From Triatoma infestans (lineage: Eukaryota > Arthropoda > Insecta > Hemiptera > Reduviidae): a stretch of DNA of 64,000 nucleotides. The translations under genes and the position numbers were made by a program. Of this stretch, positions 34,601 through 42,844 are shown one piece after another (the stretch's first letter is position 1; the number at the start of each line of letters is the position of its first letter). Location: positions 1 through 64,000 of the forward strand of contig JAAEAF010000376.1 in NCBI GenBank assembly GCA_011037195.1, written 5' to 3'. Below the pieces are notes generated by a model. The model searched no databases. It worked only from the letters and a program-made list of their open reading frames with translations, and was not told the DNA's origin.

Positions 34601-34975
34601 CAGCTGGAAAATGTAAACGAGCGAGATCTTTAAGATTCTCTATCCTGTAGCGAGCCTGGAATGATTTAGTTGTTTTATGCTCGGCTTAATATTACTGAAA
34701 TGGCTACCCCTCATTGTACTATTCGCCTAAACAATGATCAGACAAGTTCCTTGGAACACAGTTTCCATTTATTTTTTATTTTTTTTACATAATTTTTTTA
34801 TAATCAATTATTTTAATTGAAATGTTACATTGAACAATCAAATTTAACGACACAAACTACAGAATTATTATAAATAGTAACATACTTTTCGTTCAATTTA
34901 ATTAATTATTTCTCTGTTTTAATTTTTGCTTATTTTTTCCAGGCCAAAATAGAAAAGATCACAAAGAAAAACTAA
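22608..34975 (+). CDS. apoLp-III: Apolipophorin-III-like exchangeable lipoprotein, four exons
   Basis: Joining 22608-22655, 31696-31905, 33447-33716 and 34943-34975 gives an uninterrupted 186-residue reading frame ending in TAA; every junction is GT-AG and phase 0. Residues 1-16 form a hydrophobic signal peptide (MKQILVLSVAVLFLVQ). The remainder is charged, amphipathic helical sequence without cysteine, rich in Lys, Glu, Asn and Gln, as in the apoLp-III five-helix bundle. The strongest family resemblance is in exon 3, where GEKLRTAYPNVAVNAENLAK parallels the conserved lepidopteran segment with EELRKAHPDVEKEANAFKDK. The length fits family precursors (about 180-190 residues). Known role: a haemolymph protein that binds lipophorin during diacylglycerol transport and also takes part in immunity. 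The signal cleavage site is unclear, and an extra small exon in the 9-kb first intron cannot be excluded. Introns 1 and 2 are loaded with transposons, mostly in antisense orientation. Confidence 0.85.
22787..22990 (+). repeat. tRNA-derived SINE (family 1), in apoLp-III intron 1
   Basis: Pol III A box TGGTGTAGCGG (22803-22813) and a B-box-like AGCTCGAGTGCC are followed by a body with CACGACACCTAAATTGGTAG, and a tail GTCCGCCGGAAAAAATAGGC. Two other copies lie at 56789 and 59044. Confidence 0.75.
23005..23450. repeat. Dispersed-repeat copy in apoLp-III intron 1
   Basis: Contains AAGTATTATAATCGTGTCAA, TTTTGAGGTCCCCTGAGTCC, AAACCGGAAATACCACTTTA and TTCTCGAAAACGGCTTCAAC, in the order seen at 59680-59880. 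Confidence 0.55.
24302..24671. mobile_element. hAT-like MITE
   Basis: The element runs from CAGCGGTTACATCGCCCCGG (24310) to CCCCTAGAACGGGCGCTG (ends 24664). Its ends are imperfect inverted repeats starting CAGCG, followed by GCCCCGGACA-type inner matches (right end inverted: GGGGCGGACAACCCGGACA). A 7-base direct repeat ATGGTAA (24303-24309, 24665-24671) flanks it, extendable to 8 with one mismatch, which is the hAT signature. No transposase. Confidence 0.55.
25010..25530. repeat. Dispersed-repeat copy in apoLp-III intron 1
   Basis: AAAGAAAATCGGTGGAGAAA, a duplicated ATTCTGCAAGGTCACACTTCC (25090 and 25114), TCCGGTGATAACTCAATATT and CTGACACGATCGAAATAC. The reading frames at 25282-25574 are inside it. 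A (TA)n run precedes it at 25000-25023. Confidence 0.5.
26940..27275 (-). pseudogene. Harbinger transposase C-terminal remnant
   Basis: Reads ITVIGTVVDIVLTCLLLHNF (the family's I-V-x-A-C-x-x-LHN-[FY]-L helix), then YSPPGSFDHEDESTG, a stop, GTWREVTSSDNGMRPL and further weak matches. In Harbinger transposases this order (LHN, YCPPG..D.ED, W.....GL) closes the DDE domain. The catalytic Asp/Glu segments are missing, so only about the last third is left. An in-frame stop and the truncation make it inactive. Confidence 0.75.
27300..28000. other. GC-rich island of unknown origin inside the Harbinger element
   Basis: About 700 bases with GC content far above the surroundings, with direct and inverted short repeats (GTTGCAAGCAACGGGATCG; CTCAATTGCAAGCAATTGG). 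It sits where the N-terminal transposase half would be expected. Two small frames (27350-27541, 27802-28110) show no recognisable domain. It could be an inserted foreign segment or retrotransposon 5' end. Confidence 0.4.
28533..28574 (-). ncRNA. Degenerate hammerhead motif (ACGU type)
   Basis: Minus strand: GACC, CUGAAUA (core G8 changed to U), a bulged stem II ending GGAC, GAAA, ACGU, C, GGGU. Solitary. The G8 change should abolish cleavage. Confidence 0.5.
28640..29580. other. No gene seen (intron 1)
   Basis: Very AT-rich. Includes a (GATA)-like run near 29134-29155 and A/T homopolymers. The 3' end of the next non-LTR fragment may begin near 29500. Confidence 0.45.
29590..30151 (-). pseudogene. 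Non-LTR retrotransposon pol C-terminal fragment (3' part, split by mariner)
   Basis: Minus-strand reading continues across the mariner insertion: ...TSPYLYTLQLHQDYTLKTLA, PANRYPKIITKEI (29710-30075), then SAP/HQLCSLCNKSLAEDLYHF and SVCPILKEFRQMYLK with a stop near 29594. The terminal C-x-x-C...H...C motif matches that of the 4484-7290 element (LCSLCNRREDEDIFHFI). It lies antisense in apoLp-III intron 1. Confidence 0.75.
30152..31449 (-). mobile_element. Complete mariner element, apparently intact
   Basis: It is 1298 bp with ~30-bp terminal inverted repeats: TACGAGGGTGGTTTGAAAAG at 30152 and the complement ending CAAACCACCCTCGTA at 31449, differing at one position. TA duplications lie at 30150-30151 and 31450-31451. 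It inserted into a non-LTR pol fragment whose reading frame resumes on the other side. Near-identical TIRs and an open transposase point to recent insertion. Confidence 0.93.
30220..31269 (-). CDS. Mariner transposase, full length (349 aa)
   Basis: The first ATG is at 31269 (MEKTEIRAVI); an upstream in-frame GTG is not needed. The N-terminal paired helix-turn-helix domains cover about residues 1-110 (MKAKEIHADF, YSTVAKWTSEFKFG, then VREIAEAIGMSSERVYHIL). The mariner linker ARWVPRLLTLDHK follows. The catalytic triad is complete: FVTTDETWVHYY, FHQDNARPH and LAPSDFHLF, with 34 residues between the second and third Asp (D34D, the mariner signature). The C-terminus ends near residue 349 at ISLQGDYVEK. 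There are no stops or frameshifts, and length matches functional relatives such as Mos1 (about 345). It is transcribed opposite to the host gene in whose first intron it lies. Activity is inferred, not shown. Confidence 0.92.
   Translation of the reverse strand: MEKTEIRAVIKYFVKKGMKAKEIHADFQNTLGDSAPSYSTVAKWTSEFKFGRESLDDDPRSERPKSATTPEFIAKVHKMVMEDRRLKVREIAEAIGMSSERVYHILTEELGMKKLSARWVPRLLTLDHKRTRLEMSEQSLARFQRNQQDFLRRFVTTDETWVHYYTPETKQQSKQWKHAESPPPKKAKAVRSAGKVMASVFWDAKGILLIDYLPTGQTITGQYYANLLDQLQEKILEKRPGLARKKVIFHQDNARPHTSVIAMAKLHELRYELLPHPPYSTDLAPSDFHLFPKLKIFLGGRRFPTTEELIVELERYFAGLEESHFRDGIKALEHRWTKCISLQGDYVEK
31450..31665 (-). pseudogene. Non-LTR retrotransposon pol fragment (5' part, split by mariner)
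   Basis: Reads LYIVEGTVWNSFISNKNVPY, KLKFYYSALRSILCYAAQIW, a stop, then FLKRMFGLPFNTPIYFLY, and is cut by the mariner TA site. The same order occurs in the 4484-7290 element (YGSQIWG...FFIKKCFNLPWNTPDFIL). Its truncated edge lies about 30 bases from exon 2. Confidence 0.75.
31696..31905 (+). CDS. apoLp-III: apoLp-III exon 2
   Basis: The acceptor is a run of T followed by AG (31694-31695) and the donor CAG|GTGAGC (31905/31906). It is exactly 210 bases, 70 residues, starting WGKSEQAKTT and ending KETGRKLEEQ, with amphipathic helical periodicity. A non-LTR retrotransposon fragment on the other strand stops about 30 bases before the acceptor, so the polypyrimidine tract sits right at its border. 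Confidence 0.85.
32185..33330 (-). pseudogene. Non-LTR retrotransposon fragment in apoLp-III intron 2
   Basis: From right to left: NNDKSKIVPFKMVRGG (about 33310), frame breaks, FSSSSDFPISANEFVKKLEI then SATFLYASEIWAPLLLP (32975-33184), an unreadable ~400-base stretch, then ETVCSICNLNAADDLTHFLL (32185-32556) with the terminal Cys-His motif. Order and spacing fit one decayed element's RT-thumb to C-terminus. It is antisense to the host gene. Confidence 0.7.
33447..33716 (+). CDS. apoLp-III: apoLp-III exon 3
   Basis: Acceptor TTTCAG (33441-33446) and donor GAG|GTAAGT (33716/33717). It is 270 bases, 90 residues, from LKSNPEVQTI to NAGELE. It holds the best family match (EGEKLRTAYPNVAVNAENLA) and the helix 3-5 region. 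No frameshift or stop is present. Confidence 0.88.
33717..34942. other. apoLp-III intron 3, no element identified
   Basis: AT-rich. A short tandem duplication (AAAGTACCTATAAATAATAAAGTACCTATAAATAAAG, 33757-33793, shown here as two copies of AAAGTACCTATAAATA) and an AC-rich run near 34308-34325. The open frames here are not supported. Confidence 0.5.
34943..34975 (+). CDS. apoLp-III: apoLp-III exon 4 (C-terminus)
   Basis: Acceptor TTTTTTCCAG (ends 34942). It encodes AKIEKITKKN then TAA (34973-34975), continuing the final amphipathic helix in phase 0. A lysine-rich C-terminus is usual for the family. Confidence 0.8.
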   Translation, partial: AKIEKITKKN

Positions 34976-35074
34976 GCTAACAGGAAATAATACAGATCCG
35001 TGTTTCTTTGAAGAAAACTAATTTTATTTAAGTGAAAATGTTACTTTTCTTTTTTCATTTTCTATTTTACTTTA

Positions 35075-35080
35075 ATTAAA
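35075..35080 (+). promoter_or_regulatory. Candidate poly(A) signal of apoLp-III
   Basis: ATTAAA lies 100 bases after the stop codon, the first good hexamer variant downstream, giving a short 3' UTR. A TIR element starts at 35178, just beyond it. Confidence 0.4.
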
Positions 35081-35177
35081 TAATTTCAGCAAATTTACCT
35101 TTGAAATATTGAAAAAACTGCATAATTTATTTTTTTTAAAAACTATAAGAAACATTTGAAACGACATTTCTATTAGG

Positions 35178-36451
35178 TTGTAATGGTACCGCAAAGATAA
35201 TGCAACCACAGCAGAGAGAGGAGAGGCTCTCTCTGGTTAACAGAGACTACTTACTCTCTGACTTAGGCAGGCTAGAGTGGGAGAAACCTGTGTGCCGTGT
35301 AGTGGAAGAAAGAAATGCAAAAATACTAGTTTTGAAAAATAGTTTAGTGAATTTTGACAATATTTAAGTGAAGCAGTTTTGGAAAATAAATAGTGAATTT
35401 ACCTTCAAAAAGAGTGTATTTAGAGTCAGGTACTAAAATTAAAATATAAGGTCATTGCAATTAAAGAAACAAAGGCACAAGAATCCGTTAAATTGATACA
35501 ATGCCACTTGGCCAACTATTCGGTAAGAAAAGGCATTCTTTCGGACAGTCTGCATTCTGCTTTCAAAGCCAGAACACTTGCTTCAGGAATCGCTCTCTTA
35601 AACTCATGCCAGTGATAGAGATTTGCTTTTATTCGAGATCATTTATTAAGAGAGAGTTTTGTTGTAGACACCGAGGAGAACACATCAGGACTGTGCCAGT
35701 TTTAACTTATAATATAAGAGTTTATTCCAACTAAATTCAGTAAATTAATTAATATTGCTGTGTTATAGAATAGCATTTAAATATTTTTAAAGAATATATA
35801 TATTTAATTTAATCTACCAGTGTTGCCTTAATTGTTCTTATTACTTCTCTCTTAATCATATACTTACAAGCCCTTTTACAAAACCGCTCACGCCACAAGC
35901 TACCAACACACAAACTCACAACATCACCAATCACATTGAATTTACCTTCAAAAAGAGTGTATTTAGAGTCAGGTACTAAAATATAAGGTCATTGCAATTA
36001 AAGAAACAAAGGCACAAGAATCCGTTAGGCCAACTCTTTTGTAAGTGGAAATCCCCCGCTAGAGCAGGGCATTCTTGGAACAGTCTGCATTCTGTTTTCA
36101 AAGCCAGAACACTTGCTTCAGGAATCGCTCTCTCAAAATCAGTGACAGTTCCACAATATATTAATAAGTTTATACTTCCTTAGCAAATAACTTGTACTTA
36201 TTATTTTAATAGAATATATTATTTATTGTTAGCAGTGGTGACTACTTTCTTATTATTATTACTTCTCTCTCTTAAACATATATACTTACAAGCCCTTTTA
36301 CTAAACCGCTCGTGCTACTACAAACATAGAACACAACATCACACCAATAACATTACAACCGCAAAGATACAGCAGAGAGTAGTCTCTGTTAACCACAGAG
36401 GGCCTCTCTTCTCTCTGCTGTGGTTGCATTATCTTTGCAGTACTATTACAA
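35178..36451. mobile_element. Composite TIR element with duplicated internal module
   Basis: The left end reads TTGTAATGGTACCGCAAAGA then TAATGCAACCACAGCAGAGA; the right end (36355-36451) is its inverted copy over about 70 bases and also folds on itself. Between them are two tandem copies of a ~400-650 base module (35290-35938 and 35939-36355), sharing GAATTTACCTTCAAAAAGAG and AAAGCCAGAACACTTGCTTC. The same module is inside the Harbinger element (inverted, 26090-26690) and at 41530-42270. No transposase and no convincing target duplication. It starts 200 bases after the apoLp-III stop. Confidence 0.6.
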
Positions 36452-37000
36452 GGTACTTCAATTATCACAATAAATTGTAATTAACAGTTTTTTTTCCCAA
36501 ACTTGGAATTTCAAATAAACGTTTAGTTGACCTTCATATTATATATAAATATTTGAATAGTAGAAGCCGTACTTCTCACATTTTGATTTTTAGTCGTAGA
36601 AGCTACCTGAAGCTGAGATTACATTGTAGACTGCATCAGGTATCGCTACTATGAAGCACTAAAAACACTTCTTGTGTAGTTACAGGGAAACCTAACAACT
36701 CAGTTCGCCCAGAGCACTCCAAAAATAAATTTTCCCAGGAAAATGTTACGAAAAAATGAAAGAGCTAGAGTATGTTGTTAGTATGCAAGGTTTAAAAGAA
36801 AATGTTGGGAACCGCTGTTTCGAGAAAAACGCTAAAAACTAGAAAAAAGGAGAAAAAAACCCTTCATTAGATCTGATTGAAGGATTTCGAACGCAAAGTG
36901 ACCTGATGGGTTTGAGTTTGAGCTTCCTGCGATTATTCGTTTTTGAGTTATTTCACATACACTCACATAAATACGCTTTAAAAAAGGATTGGGGGGTAGG
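36452..37000. repeat. Dispersed-repeat copy
   Basis: TTTTCCCAGGAAAATGTTAC, GAACCGCTGTTTCGAGAAAA and CTTCCTGCGATTATTCGTTT are family hallmarks. No gene. Confidence 0.5.
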
Positions 37001-37150
37001 ATTGGCTCTGTGATAGCCCTCTTTGAACACGGAGGAGCACTGGTGGCTGCCCTTAAATTTTCTCAAAACAAAAGCCCCTCTACAGCATCACTGCATAAAA
37101 GGCTCCGGGCGCCGATGAACTCAGATGTTGACGCTCGTTAATTAAAATAA
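37000..37150 (+). repeat. SINE family 2 tail fragment
   Basis: GGCTCCGGGCGCCGATGAAC, AGATGTTGACGCTCGTTAAT and an A-rich end match the tail of the SINE at 41652-41918 (CCGGGCGCCAATGACC...GATGCTGACGAGCC). Its head is missing or too diverged to read. Confidence 0.55.
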
Positions 37151-38690
37151 AAAAACCTATAAACTTTGTTTTATACTTAGGGGTCCTCATTCGAGGTGTA
37201 TGAACAATCAACACCGAATAGTCGCAGGAAGTTCAATCTTAATATTCCGTTAGATTCCACCACGCAACCGACAGGAAGGTTTCGATGAAATCCATCAGCC
37301 GGAAATGTGATATTACTGAAAAGTATTTTCACAACTTCGCCGTAAATGGCTCCAAATGTTTCCTTCAAAATTCGCCCACTATATATATACATAAGTATCA
37401 CATTTATTTGTAACATTTGGGCAGGAAAATTGATTCTTTTAAGGTTCAGAGAAAGTTAGTTGCAATTATAGAATTTCCTCTATAGTGTTCCTCTAGTATG
37501 ATGTGCGGTTATCATCTGTATAAGTTAAAATTTTGCTAGAATTCTAAGTTCCCAGAAAAGCGGTTACCGGAAATGCTAATTTAAAAAATAGATTTTTGAG
37601 TTTTCTGAAAAATTTTCTCGCTCTATCAATTTTCTTCTGACTTGGGGAGTGCAAACTGCAGGTTTTAAAGTCTCCACTTTTATTTTCAACATTTTTCCGG
37701 AAGATTGATTTTCAGAGCAATTCTAGGTGAGCTGAGATTTCGGAGTTCAGGTGTTGGAAACTGATTTGGGTGCTGAATATTGGACTACATTGTTATCACA
37801 TCCACTACCAATTATTTGGGGAGAACCAACCATCGTAATCCGATCACCACCTAACAGAGTATTATTGAAGGGTAACCAAATGTTGAAGATGAATTCGTTT
37901 GAAGTCTATTTTACACTAAAATTCCAAAACAGCCTTGGTTAATATGTAAATAAAAGTATAGTGACAACCATATGTCGACTGAAGCCCAATCGAATGGATC
38001 CAATTGAATGCCAATAGGATCGTACCTACACAGAATGCACCAAACATATTCTTCTGCAAGTTTGCAATATAGAGGACTTTAACCACATAATAAATAACAA
38101 TGTTTTATGTCAAAAATTACAAAGAGGAAAGAAATTGATCTGCCATATAAGATACTTAGAGCCTTGCTTCCGCTAGGAAGACATTCTCTTTTTTATAAAT
38201 ATTATTGATGAGGCCAGTAAACAAGTAGAGTCTAAATTGTAAAGATCACTATATTATATACACAACAAGTCAAATCACGCATCTCATGCCGAAAAAAAAA
38301 AGTCAATTTAATTGTATTAACTAGGGTGAAATCATGTCATACCAGATTTTGTTCCGTTACATAGTTGCATTGCTAATTTGACTTGAATTGATACATTTCT
38401 CCACTAGAGGACATCTCACACTAACACATATACATATATACATATCCAGAATCCAGAAAATCAATTCAAACTTGGGAATTCCAACAATGCTTTTAATGTA
38501 TCCTAATATTATGTAGTTGATAGAATCTTATAATGCAACGAAATGGCACTTTAGAGGAGTCGAAACTTTAACATTTTCCACTCCCCTAGATATATCCAAA
38601 AATCGATTTCAAGTATTTCAGGTGAAAAGTTGTTTGAAAATTTGATTACGATCGGAATACTTTCTCTTACAGCAGTAAGAAAAAGTAAAA
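37150..38690. repeat. Dispersed-repeat pieces, no gene
   Basis: 37190-37480 is an inverted copy (ATCAGCCGGAAATGTGATAT), 37540-37720 and 38455-38680 are plus copies (GCGGTTACCGGAAATGC; GATCGGAATACTTTCTCTTA then CAGCAGTAAG). 37730-38450 holds no recognised feature; the 63-residue frame at 37751-37942 has no known domain. Confidence 0.45.
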
Positions 38691-40322
38691 AAAAATGTAA
38701 GAAAATGTTACACCATTTTATGAACAGCGTTGTTGAGAGTTGGTCTCACTTGTGTGACTTGGTAGTGTTATTTCACATTCAAACTAGTACTGAAAATAGA
38801 TATCCTACCACAGGCTCTGCAAATAAATTGTGAACAAGAAAATAGACTATGGTAGATGTAGGCGTAGAGAAAACCGGTAAACTCAGTGAGTTGACGTAAA
38901 TATTCAGACGATATAAATATTGTGGAACAAAAATCCTGTGTACAACTTTTCCCCAACTATTGTAGCTGTCCCTTGTTATACTCTACACTTTTACTCATTC
39001 TCTCCTCCACACATTCTCCCATTCTTTCTCCTCTTTTGTTTCTAACAACCAGTTGAATTATTAATGGAGTGACACTGATAATTTATGTTGGCAATATAAA
39101 CCAGGTGTTGGTAATTAGTCACAAGCACTGGTGACGTTTAATTTAAAAAAGTAACCATCGGTTGGTTGTTAGCCTAGATTGGAAAGTAAAGCTCTTTATA
39201 GTTAACACCAGCTGCAACAATATCATTCATAAACTAAACTTTTTCACTAATTAGTTCCTTTTTAATAATAAATTATAAATAATAAAAATAGAAAATAATT
39301 TATTTATCTAAATAATAAATTTATCATATAAATGACACAAATACCATTATTCGCGAGGACTGTAAGGATTCTTACTTAAGATGCATTAATTAGAAAAATT
39401 GTGATCTATAAAACGCTTAGCCGATCTGTTCTGGCGTGTAGTCTGTAACCAATGCGGACGATAACTAGTAAGTACTTGGACTAGTTTAAAAAAAAAAAAA
39501 TATTTCATAGAAACCTAGATTTCATAAAACTGGAATTTATGTAATTTTTGGGAAGTTAAATTAATGGTTCAGAATAAATTGAAAACTGAATGCAGAAAAA
39601 AGTTAATTTATTTCCTTATTAAAATGATGGCATAATTTTTCTGGCAGCTTAAATATTAAGAAAATTAAAATAATAAAAAATAAATCTGTGAGATTAATAC
39701 TTCCCCCGTTTTTGTTTTTTTTTTTATTTGATAACTAGAAAGTAGGGTATTCCGTGTCGGAAAATGGAGAGTACATACTCTGTTATCTCCAAGATATTAA
39801 GAAGTGGTTGTTGCTAGGTTTTGGCATCTCATTTCATCTGTTTGCAATAACCATCTCTACTGTCTGATGCAGTAGTAAGAAGAGGTACTGTTCCAGCCAC
39901 CATTGGGGTAAACCATTTCTTGTTCGGTGGAATAGAAGGCAAATGTGGGGGTGGGTGTGGGAAGCTGACTACAAGGTAATGGTGCAATCTCTTGCTCATA
40001 CCTTCTCTCTCACTTACACAATCTCGCTCATTCTCTCTCTCTCTCTTTTACTTATTCTTTTCCTTTTATTAAAATGTTCTCAGGTGTATAGTAGAATAAG
40101 GAAAAAGGACAAAAGGGCTTTGTTGTACCAGAAAGGTTTGGGTTTCAATTTCTGGTTATCCAAAGCAGGCATTTTCTTTGTCTGTGAAAACATCACATTT
40201 CATCTGTTTTTTCTTTTATATATTTGTTAAAAAAATAAAATAATTCTTTACAACAATAAAAAAAAAAATTAGAAATCTGGTGTGAAACACTCACACGACT
40301 CTCTCTTGCTGCTGTTATCTAC

Positions 40323-40364
<42 letters not shown>

Positions 40365-41525
40365 TTGGCTAATTTTCTTTTAAACTTCAAATTCTGCCTA
40401 TCTGTGCTAACATAAATATGTGAGGGGACAAGTACCAAAACCTACGTACCAGGTAAGGAATTGAAGAGTGCGCCAATAACATAGAACTAACTCCATATAT
40501 CTGATATAAAAGGCCGCAAATTACGCAAAACTATCTCAAATCAACACTGTAGCCGTTTTCGGCGAAAATTCCAGGGTACTGCAGATTTAAATGCTAAACT
40601 CTTCGACTTGGGTCGAAAGAATACGAAAGTCGCAGAATATATAAAGTTTAAATTTCTATTATAGTGCTGGAAGTTTACTACATACACTAAATACTTCCAT
40701 TAACCCACATATTTTGTAGGTTATTTTGTACACTGATCACCTATACTGATCTGATATATTAGATGAGCTTAGTCGTAACCAATAATTTATTGTAATAAAA
40801 CAAATATTTATTTGGCGAAAAATCAAATGAATTTTTTTTTTCACAATATGTATATTCACTTAAAAAAAAGGACTTACACCATAAATTTTAACTGTATAAT
40901 TGTAAACTTTAAAATATAGAAAATACGACAATGAAAAGTGTGTGTGGTTTAAATGGAATCTGTATGGAACAGTGATCCGAGCGTTTACGAACTGGATAGA
41001 TGTGAATTTTTCTATTTCCTCGAATGTTCTCACTTAGGGCACTGGTGGGACCAAGAGGCTGAGCCTCCGGATCATAGGAGTGGCAAAATGAGGTAAGGGG
41101 GCGAAGCCCCGATTAACGAATATATTATAACAAGACAGTTTTTATGTTATATCGCTCATGAGTGGTGATGGTAGGGGGGGCTATTCTATACTTTTACCTA
41201 TAGAAATAATTAAATACCCAATACTTTGTTGCATCATTGATTGATATTACTATCTTATGCTACACTATTGTAAAAAAAAAAATTATTTAATGCTTTAAAA
41301 TACATGCGCATGTGATTCGTTGGGAATCCCTAAATAGCACTCCTTCTCTACCAGAATTAATTTTTTCAAGTTAGACTATTCATGCGATATTTGCAGTGAT
41401 GCCTGTCAAAAAAAAAAATCACAAAAAGCTGAAAAATATATTCCATAAAGCCGCACTTACGCTCAACCGATTCTCTTCATATTGAGAATTTTGGCAACTT
41501 ATATAATTCTAATTAATATTATTTA
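38690..41525. other. No gene seen
   Basis: AT-rich with (TC)n near 40031-40048 and an 18-repeat (TA)n at about 40326-40361. A short hairpin-like GGGGCGAAGCCCCG is at 41099-41112. The 95-residue frame 39943-40230 is low-complexity and unsupported. Confidence 0.5.
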
Positions 41526-41529
41526 TTTG

Positions 41530-42270
41530 ACAGAATTGTATATGTAATGTGATTGATGTGATGTTGTGTTGTATGTGTGGTAAGTAGCTTGTGGCGTGAG
41601 CGGTTTTGTAAATGACTTGTGTGTAGATGTTTTAAAGAGAAAGAAGTATTAGAAGGGAGGGGAATAGCTAAGTGGTTAGTGTACTGGACTCCCACGCGAA
41701 AGAACAGGGTTCGAGTCCAGCTCTGCTGCCCTTAGATTTCTTCTTCCTAGGAGCCTCTACAGCTCACTGTCCGGTGATGGACAGTGTTGTCTGTAACGAG
41801 AGAACACTGTCCGGAGGCTAGCAGTGCATTGACAATTTTCCGGGCGCCAATGACCATAGATGCTGACGAGCCTTAAATTAGAAAAAAATAAATAAAAGAA
41901 CTATTATAAAAAAAGGAAGAAATCACCACTGTTTTAAAATAAATATATTATTCTCTAAATGAATTTTGACACAACAATATTATGCTTATTAAATGAATTA
42001 TTTATCTAGATTAAATGCTAAACTCTTATAACTGGCACTGAAGTTAAATGACGTTTCCTGATATAAATGTTCTGGTTGAATGTCTAATTCAGACTGTGTA
42101 GTTTTAAAGCAGAATTTAGACTCTCTCTTGAAAGAATACCTTCTCTTGGTAGTTCAAATCCTCTCCTGTGAGATGGGGCAAAAAAACAAAGCTGACTAAG
42201 TTCTATGATCTCTTCCGTAACGGTGTTCTTTACCTGAATAGACCCTATTGCCAACGAAGAACAGTACTAT
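41530..42270. repeat. Shared module copy, interrupted by a SINE
   Basis: GCTTGTGGCGTGAGCGGTTT (41589), AAATCACCACTGTTTTAAAA and AACTGGCACTGAAG match the module at 26090-26690 and, inverted, 35290-36355. The SINE 41652-41918 splits it; the copy at 26180 (GAAGTATTAGCAATAATGAA) shows the empty site. Confidence 0.6.
41652..41918 (+). repeat. tRNA-derived SINE (family 2)
   Basis: A perfect Pol III A box TAGCTAAGTGG (41666-41676) and B box GGTTCGAGTCC (41709-41719) are spaced as in a tRNA gene. A body with repeated CACTGTCCGG and a tail with GATGCTGACGAGCC and an A-rich end follow. A second, headless copy lies at 37000-37150. Confidence 0.78.
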
Positions 42271-42344
42271 TTTATTATAAATTTTACTCCTCATTAATTA
42301 CAGATCTTGCTCGAACTGGCCTCCACCATTAGAGATGTATTGGA

Positions 42345-42410
42345 AAATTCGCCTCTCTTCAACTTTGATCTGTTTTCCTTGAATATCCTTCAAATAATGA
42401 TTTTCTACAA
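42345..42410 (-). pseudogene. Short piggyBac transposase snippet outside the element
   Basis: The bases around 42351-42386 are identical to part of the piggyBac pseudogene (about 43752-43787) and would encode IFKENRSKLKRGEF. Both sides differ from the pseudogene. It lies 440 bases beyond the piggyBac left end, so it is not part of that copy. Confidence 0.65.
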
Positions 42411-42509
42411 ACAAAATCTATTTTCATATACTTCTTCCATACACATACCACAGAGTTGAACTGAAATAACACCAATACCCGAAAATCTATAGATATATAT
42501 TGTAATAGC

Positions 42510-42844
42510 ATTATAGAGAAAATCATAATCCCACCCCTCCCCCAAAAGTGCCCTTAAATGAATTTTCCTGGAGAAAAGTTTCGAATAAAAGTTATTAGCT
42601 CTTTATATGTGTAGTATATGTATAGTTTCAAGAAAATCGTTGGAGCCGTTTTAGTGAAAAGAGCAGAAAACCGAGAACTACTTTCAGTAACACGGACTTC
42701 CGGTCATCCGATTTTCATCCGAAATTGGAAATATTCCCAACATATTTAATTCTATTTAATGTTATTTATATGAAACAATTATATAATAGTTTGAAATAGG
42801 ACTTAAGAAGAAACCATAATCTCACCCCTTCCGCAAAAGTGCTC
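42510..42844. repeat. Dispersed repeat, left part of the piggyBac target
   Basis: TTTTCCTGGAGAAAAGTTTC, AAAATCGTTGGAGCCGTTTT and ACGGACTTCCGGTCATCCG, then CCGCAAAAGTGCTC directly before the TTAA. The matching continuation resumes after the element at 45499. Confidence 0.6.

Noticed and set aside
37751..37942. 63-residue open frame as a possible host exon
   Set aside because: No recognisable domain, no convincing splice context, and dispersed-repeat sequence on both sides.
41099..41112. GGGGCGAAGCCCCG hairpin as a terminator or RNA element
   Set aside because: A short isolated hairpin in a eukaryotic intergenic region with no RNA-gene context.
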